Origin: Edaphochlamys debaryana
Lineage: Eukaryota > Chlorophyta > Chlorophyceae > Chlamydomonadales
Assembly (NCBI GenBank): GCA_016858145.1
Contig: JAEHOE010000151.1
Location: forward strand, 230,544-294,543
Direction: 5' to 3'
Length of the DNA: 64,000 nt
Shown: positions 59,001-64,000 of the stretch, piece by piece
How positions within the stretch are numbered: the stretch's first letter is position 1
Layout: each line of letters begins with the position of its first letter
Made by a program: the position numbers and the translations under genes
The notes under the pieces: model-generated
Databases searched by the model: none
What the model saw: only the letters and a program-made list of their open reading frames with translations
What the model was told of the DNA's origin: nothing

Positions 59001-59721
59001 CCTCCAACGCGCGCTGCGACCTCTCTTGTGCCAACCAGCGGCGCAGGCCTCCCCCTCTCCTACACATACCGGCACCAGTACCCAGCTACCCACATGCCAT
59101 GCAAGTCTGCAGCCCGGGGATCAGCCCCCGCCTCGAGCAGCGTACACGCGGCGCCTGCAGCGGGACGCAGGTCGGGTGCAGGGGACGATCAGGTCGGGTG
59201 GGTTGGGCCTTCCCTGCGGCCGCGCACAGCGAAGATAACCCAACGTTCCATACCACCCACAACCCACAACCCACCCGACACCCCATTTCCGCACACCCAC
59301 AACCCACAAGCAGCTCCTGCCCAGGCGGCGTAGTGCAGGGGGGTCATGCCGGCTTCGTCTCTGGCATCCAAAGGAAGAGCGCAAGGCGGAGCCAGGAGGC
59401 TCCGCAGGAGCTCGGGGTCGTCGTGAACCGCGGCCTCGTGCAGCAGCGAGCGGCCGCGAGAGGTCCTGTTGCTGCGTAGGCTGCGAGACTTCTGAGGGCA
59501 GAGGCGCGGGCAGGGGTGTGGGCGGGTGTGCCTGCGGGAAGGGTGTGTGTGGCGGGCACGGGCGTGCGAGCGGGGGCAGGAGCAGGCCGCACCTTGGCCG
59601 CAGTGGCGTCCTCGAGTAGGGCCTTCAGTGCGGGTGCTTGTCCGCCCTGGACGACATGCAGTACTTGAAGAAAGTATCCGGGGTCCTGAACGCTGCCGAC
59701 GCTTGACACACACTGGCCCAT
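56026..59721 (-). CDS. Ankyrin-repeat TKL-type protein kinase K4, N-myristoylation-type start
   Basis: Minus-strand exons: 59721-59593, 59491-59308, 59154-59094, 58917-58251, 58104-57953, 57796-57688, 57313-57253, 57146-57112, 57018-56890, 56782-56657, 56466-56026; about 697 aa. It begins MGQCVSSVGS: Gly2 and Ser6 fit the N-myristoylation rule and Cys4 could be palmitoylated, so membrane attachment is likely (inference). Ankyrin repeats span about 44-225 (GRSLLHEAAVHDD, MTPLHYAAWAG, LLEAGADPRAADLHG, TPLHLACAAGDAS, GWTPLHCAVACGE). The kinase domain follows: TGGLGQVSSARYRG, VAVK Lys351, YPLDLQRLFLQEAERLKG, PIVHRDVKPDN with Asp451, ITDFGIS (Asp469), PLWMAPEL, DVYGWGVIFCQL, RPEDRPAMATV. The tail is proline-rich. 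Intron 6 has a consensus GC donor (GAG/GCAAGT). It is a paralogue of K3 with matching exon lengths. Confidence 0.88.
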
Positions 59722-59958
59722 GGCTCGGCTTGCTGACACCCGAGCTCCCAGGACCCGTGTACATAACCTAACTAACTGCAAGCGAGGTGTATACTGGCGA
59801 GCTTTACCCTGGCCGGGGGCGGCGATCAACCGCAGCGATCGAGGCAAGCCTCTTCTCCTGCGAGCCCTTCTCCAGTACACAGGCGCTCGGTGCTTTACAC
59901 GTACATCACCCGCATAACTGCGACGACGCCTTTGCAATACACAACCATAGACTTAACC
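59722..59958. promoter_or_regulatory. Compact divergent promoter region between K4 and the ankyrin gene
   Basis: Only 237 bases separate the two head-to-head start codons, so both promoters and both 5' leaders must fit or overlap here. No TATA box or other known motif was assigned. Confidence 0.55.
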
Positions 59959-61055
59959 ATGCCCGGCGCTGCAAACGGGTCCGGCCAAGCGCTCGCGGCT
60001 TTGAAGTCGCAGCTCGATGAAGTTAGCGGCTGTGCAATAGCTGCAAGAGCGGCCGATCGACCGCGTCTCTGGGTAAGCTTACCGTCAGTGGACGTGTCGG
60101 TGCGCTCCCGCCCCCCGAACGCCACCGCCACGCCCCTGTGCCTTGCAGGAAGGCGCCACCCCTCTTCACGTGGCAGCTGCTTGTGGCGCAGTCAAGGTTG
60201 CGAAGGTCTTGCTGGCATCCGGGCCGGAGTTGCTCGAGTCCCAAGATTCGGTGAGGGTAGTCTTGCAGGAAGGCACGGCGTACTGCTGGAAGGAAACCGC
60301 ACCCTGCCCAGGCCCTGGCCTCACTTGCCCTGTCAACGGCTGGCGGGCCCCACCCCTGGTCCGTGCTCTACAGGGCGAATTGCTGCGTGGGTTGACGCCT
60401 CTGCATGTCGCCGCTGCGGCTGGCCAGACCCGGATGCTGCACCTGCTTCTGCAGGAGGGCGCGCAGCGTGACGCCGTCAGTCCTGTGAGCGAGCGACCGT
60501 GCGCGCGCGCGGGGGGACAGCGATGTCCTGCGGGAGCTTGTGCAGATCGTGTGCTGGCACAGTCAAGGCAGGCCGTCAGAGGTTGGGGCGAGTCAGCAGA
60601 GGCGGACCGTGGAGGGAGGCAGTGCGGTTTGGCCCTGAAAGGTGTACCCTCCCTGCCCTCCACTCCCGTCCCATCCCTTCCCATCCGTTTGTGGGCCCCG
60701 GTCGGCGGCTGTAGGACGATGGCTGCACCGCCCTCCATTTCGCGGCCATGAACGGACAGGCCGAGGCCGCCAAGGCGCTGCTCGCTGCGGGCGCCAAGAG
60801 GGATGCGGTCAACAAGGTGTGTGGGGGGGGAGGGGCAGTCTGAGTCGCGGGTACAGCGTCGCGGGTAGCAGGCAGGACAGGCGCACTGTCACATGACTCT
60901 CATGTACAACGCTCTTGGTGCCTGGGCGAGGGGTCGAACTGCCGCCAGACAGCTTCCTTCCTCTTGCGCCCACTCCCCCGCAGGACCATGCCACCGCCCT
61001 GGACCTGGCCCGCGACAAGAGCCACACGGACCTTGAGGCGCTGCTGCAGGCGTAG
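59959..61055 (+). CDS. Small ankyrin-repeat protein
   Basis: Five exons: 59959-60072, 60149-60250, 60374-60484, 60715-60816, 60984-61055; about 166 aa, all joins in phase 0. After an N-terminal helix (ALAALKSQLDEVSGCAIAAR) come four ankyrin repeats, one per exon: GATPLHVAAACGAVKVAKVL, LTPLHVAAAAGQTRMLHLLL, GCTALHFAAMNGQAEAAKAL and a last half repeat ATALDLARDKSHTDLEALLQ. One-repeat-per-exon in phase 0 suggests growth by exon duplication. No catalytic domain is present; a protein-binding adaptor is likely. It lies head-to-head with ankyrin-kinase K4, so co-expression is plausible. Confidence 0.88.
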
Positions 61056-62296
61056 CTGCGGGGTGCAAGGTGTAAGAGTGTAGGGGTTTATAGGGTAAGC
61101 CCAGGCCCCACCTGAGGCCGTGGCTGTGGCCGGGTACCGGTGCCCTTTGTGGCCGCGTCATGACTGATGGGGGCGCCCCAGGTCGTGGCGGTGGGGTGTT
61201 CGACTGGACGGAGCCGCACGCGAGGGTGGACGACCAAGGCACGCGTGGGCGGCGGGCATGGAGACGGCGTCCTGTCTGTTTCTTGGTGCTGCTGCTCGGT
61301 GGGTTCTTGGTAGTCGGTCCGTCATTGCTGAGGTGTCCTTGGTGGATCAATGGCTGGAATGCCGTGGTGGCGTCCGTCTGGAGGTCAACTCCGGCCGGCG
61401 AACTGGAGCCCTGTGCTTGTCTGGGGTGCGGGCCGCGGACTGCCCCGCGGCAAAGATGAAGTGCACTGATGTGCACCGTGTAACCCGAGCAGGCATGACG
61501 GAGCCCTGCCTCGTGTGCCCGTGTGCCACACGGGCTGCTGCGGCTGCCGGCAAGGGCTGGCTGCGGCCTGGGGCCTGGCTAGCGGTTACACGCACGGGAC
61601 ACGGGAGGACTCGGGGCTTACATGCCTCCTGCTGCCCATGCCCGTCGGTGGCTCAGGCCCCCGGGTGCAATGGCGCCGCAAGCGCCGCACCAACGCAAAC
61701 CCCGGGGGTCTCCGACCAGGAGAACCCTCTCTCTCCAACAGCCCGCAGCTCCAAGGGCACCCGCTGCCCATGCATGCCTCCCATCCAACGCCCCCGGCTG
61801 CAGTGGAGCCGCAAGCGCCACACCAACCCGTCCCCAGGGGATTCTCCAACAGCCCGCTTGCACGTCAACGCGTTCCCAAAGCAACGCAACCTTTGCTCTT
61901 CGGTGTGCAATGCCCTCAAGCAACCTCTCCATGCCCAGGGGTGCCCAGGGGGTCCCCTGCCCATGCCCGCCGTCCGCTGGCTCGCAGCAGCCACCCAGGC
62001 CCCCCCTGCACCCCCGCACCCCACGCTCACCTCCACGCCAGCCCCCGGTGCCCCACGCTCCGGCCTCGGCTGCTGCAAAACCACATCCTCTCACATCCTC
62101 TCAAGCTCCACGCACCTACTAAACCCCGTGTGAACATGCAGAATTAGTTCATCCTTTCAGCTGGTATGCAGCCCACCGGCCCCCCAACAGCCCACCGGCT
62201 GACCTCCGCGTAATCGCCGCCGTCCTCCCCACAGGCTCCCGGCTCGCCCCTTCACACACCCAGCACCCCGCTCCGCCCTCATCCGCGAAAGCTCGT
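61056..62296. other. Intergenic, convergent ends of ankyrin and ABCG genes
   Basis: It holds an imperfect tandem repeat of about 110-120 bases between 61664 and 61865; units share GCCGCAAGCGCC(G/A)CACCAAC and CTCCAACAGCCCGC. Frames across it are Pro/Ala-rich with no known domain. Confidence 0.45.
61664..61865. repeat. Imperfect tandem repeat, about 110-120-base unit
   Basis: The segments AGGCCCCCGGGTGCAATGG and ACGCCCCCGGCTGCAGTGG each precede GCCGCAAGCGCC(G/A)CACCAAC and end at CTCCAACAGCCCGC, indicating two diverged copies in tandem. Confidence 0.5.
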
Positions 62297-64000
62297 CTAT
62301 GCGGCGGCGGGCTTGGCCGCGGCGGCGGCGTCCTCGGCCTTGGCGGTGGAGCCCTTGGCGGGGGCGGCCGCCGCCGGCAGCTCCTCCACCTCGACCGGGG
62401 GCTTGACGGCCTGGGGGCGAGGGCGTGGGGGGAGGGTTAGCGAGGCGAGGCGTGGGGGTGGGGGCAGGCGAGGGGGGGTCATACAACCCCACAGCACCCC
62501 CGCAGCCTCCACCCCTCATCGGGCCCGCTGGCCGCCGCTGCTTCAGGTCCTTCAAGTCCACCCCGCTTCCCCCCCCCGCCTTCCCCCCCACCCCCCCTCC
62601 CCCCACCTGGTACTTGTCCTGCTTGGACTTGAGGATGCAGAAGGTGGCCCAGTAGTAGAAGGCCAGGATGCGGGCCTGGGGGGAGCAGGAGTTACGATGA
62701 GGCGGGGGCCGGGCGGGGGTGCGTGAGCCGGTGACGTGAGTGCGTCCCGCCTGTAACCGTCCGGTAACCTGCTCCCTCCGCATTCCCTCCTTCTAAGAAG
62801 CACCCCCCCCCTCCCCCCCCCGCTCGCCTGCTGCGCCACTCGGTCCCGGATGCGGGACTTGTCGAAACCCAGCCACCGCAGCACCGCAGCGCCGTCGCGC
62901 ATGCCCCCGCCGTTGGCATCGGCCTCGAACTGGGGGGGGGCAAGAGGAGGGGCCGGGTTGTGAGGTTGAGAGGTTGTGAAGTCAGAGCTAAGCGCCACGA
63001 CCGGTTCTTCCCTCCCCGTCCTCGCCACCCCGCCCACGCCCACGTGCCTCGTTACCCCAAGACCCGCTCCTCGGTCACGACTTCTTGCCTCGTTCCTCCC
63101 CCCTTGCCACCCTTCCCCCCTCCCCCCCCTCCCCTCCAGCGGCCTGCCTGCACGCCCTCGAACTCGTTGACCGCCAGCGCCTCGAAGGACTGCTTGATGA
63201 GCGAGGCGCGGGGCAGCCAGGACAGCAGGCGGGGCACGTTGTCGGCGTTGACGTAGTAGCCGCCGAAGCTGGGGGGCGGAGGGGGGGAGGGGGGGATCGG
63301 GGGGGGGGGGAGGTGAGGCGGGATGGGGGCAGACGGGTGAGGACCCTTGCGGTGCACTGCACGCCTGCGAGACGGCGGGGTCGCCCGCCAATTCTTATCC
63401 CCCTCCAGCCGAGACAACCCGTTCCCCCAAAGGCCACCACCCTCCCGGCCCTCCCCCCCTCCCCCCTCTCCCCCCGCTCACACGATCCACACCAGCATCA
63501 CCGCCGGGCCGATGGCCATGGCGGCCTCAGTGGTGGGGGCCACACTGCCCACAGCCAGACCAAGGGCCTGGGGGGGTGGGGTGGGGGGTGGAGGGTAGGA
63601 GAAATGGAGGGCAGAGGGCGAAGTCAGCCACGCTGCCAAGAGCACCCTACGCCAGGCTTTGGGCTGCCCACAACGCAGCCGCCCTCCTATTCCCCCCATT
63701 CGCTGACCACTCGGGTCAGCAGCAACGGCGCCGCACGCAGACCCGCCCCTCAGCATTCCTTCCCCTCTACACCCGCCCCTCCGCACTTCCGCGGGCCCGG
63801 TCCCCCCCAACCCCCAACGTGCCCCCACGTTGCCCGCTTCGGTACCGATGTTGCCCTTTCCCCCACCCTCAGCCCTCAGCCCTTTTTCCAGCTTCGAGGA
63901 AGCTGACACCCATCTTGTCACCCCCGTTCGCCGACCGTTCCCCCCCCCCCCACCTGGCTGGTGAAGGACTCGAGCGTGATGATGCCCAGGAAGCGGGCGA
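62297..64000 (-). CDS. ABCG-type (white-brown) ABC transporter, C-terminal exons only
   Basis: Six minus-strand exons are visible: 64000-63954 (cut by window edge), 63567-63482, 63268-63148, 62929-62828, 62675-62607, 62410-62297. They encode the end of an ABC2 membrane domain of the plant ABCG half-transporter type: RFLGIITLESFTSQ, ALGLAVGSVAPTTEAAMAIG, FGGYYVNADNVPRLLSWLPR, ASLIKQSFEALAVNEFEGVQ, MRDGAAVLRWLGF and ARILAFYYWATFCILKSK. The family exports lipids, hormones or metabolites across membranes; substrate unknown. The nucleotide-binding domain must lie beyond base 64000. The last exon adds an Ala/Lys-rich cytosolic tail (AAAAPAKGSTAKAEDAAAAA). Two introns have GC donors: GTGCAG/GCAGGC at 63147-63146 and CAGCAG/GCGAGC at 62827-62826; in both cases family alignment needs the junction there. 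Confidence 0.85.

Noticed and set aside
61258..62133. 291-codon plus-strand frame downstream of the ankyrin gene
   Set aside because: It crosses a tandem repeat, has Pro/Ala-rich sequence without domains, and other frames across the same stretch are equally open.

Overview
The window is an intron-dense, very GC-rich stretch of nuclear DNA, most likely from a green alga (Chlorophyta). Evidence: many short introns with GT/GC...AG borders; a plant-type short tRNase Z; a plant-plastid-like methyltransferase; an Mpv17/PMP22 protein; an ABCG half-transporter end; and several SnRK2-like and ankyrin-TKL kinases. No operons, rRNA, tRNA, CRISPR array or intact transposon was seen. Gene models were spliced by hand from splice sites, reading-frame continuity and comparison between paralogues, so first exons and UTRs are the weakest part.

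Layout. 34-869 (+): 3' exons of an ankyrin-TKL kinase cut by the window edge. 2258-4498 (-): F-box/LRR-like protein. 5239-5334 (-): orphan kinase exon. 6244-9025 (+): SnRK2-like kinase K1. 10612-14486 (+): large unrecognised protein X1. 15715-18494 (+): kinase K2, paralogue of K1. 19495-22482 (-): tRNase Z. 23207-26965 (+): X2, paralogue of X1. 28525-33015 (-): ankyrin-TKL kinase K3. 34534-37105 (+): SAM methyltransferase. 38601-40980 (+): Mpv17/PMP22. 42780-43960 (+): membrane protein with a phage tail-collar-like domain. 45539-46490 (+): its paralogue without the collar. 48249-51214 and 52747-55361 (-): SnRK2-like kinases K5 and K6. 56026-59721 (-): ankyrin-TKL kinase K4 with a myristoylation-type N-terminus. 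59959-61055 (+): small ankyrin protein. 62297-64000 (-): 3' part of an ABCG transporter.

Two kinase families dominate. K1, K2, K5 and K6 are single-domain kinases of about 350-375 aa sharing one exon plan; in all four the glycine-rich loop is split by a GC-AG intron and the HRD histidine is Asn or Ile. K3, K4 and the partial gene at the left edge carry a TKL-type kinase domain; in K3 and K4 it follows ankyrin repeats. X1 and X2 are large lineage-specific-looking proteins with proline-rich tails, each lying downstream of a K1/K2-type kinase, which suggests a duplicated kinase-X block. Long identical tracts between paralogues, including inside introns, point to gene conversion. At least eight introns start with GC instead of GT, a high share of roughly 110 introns.
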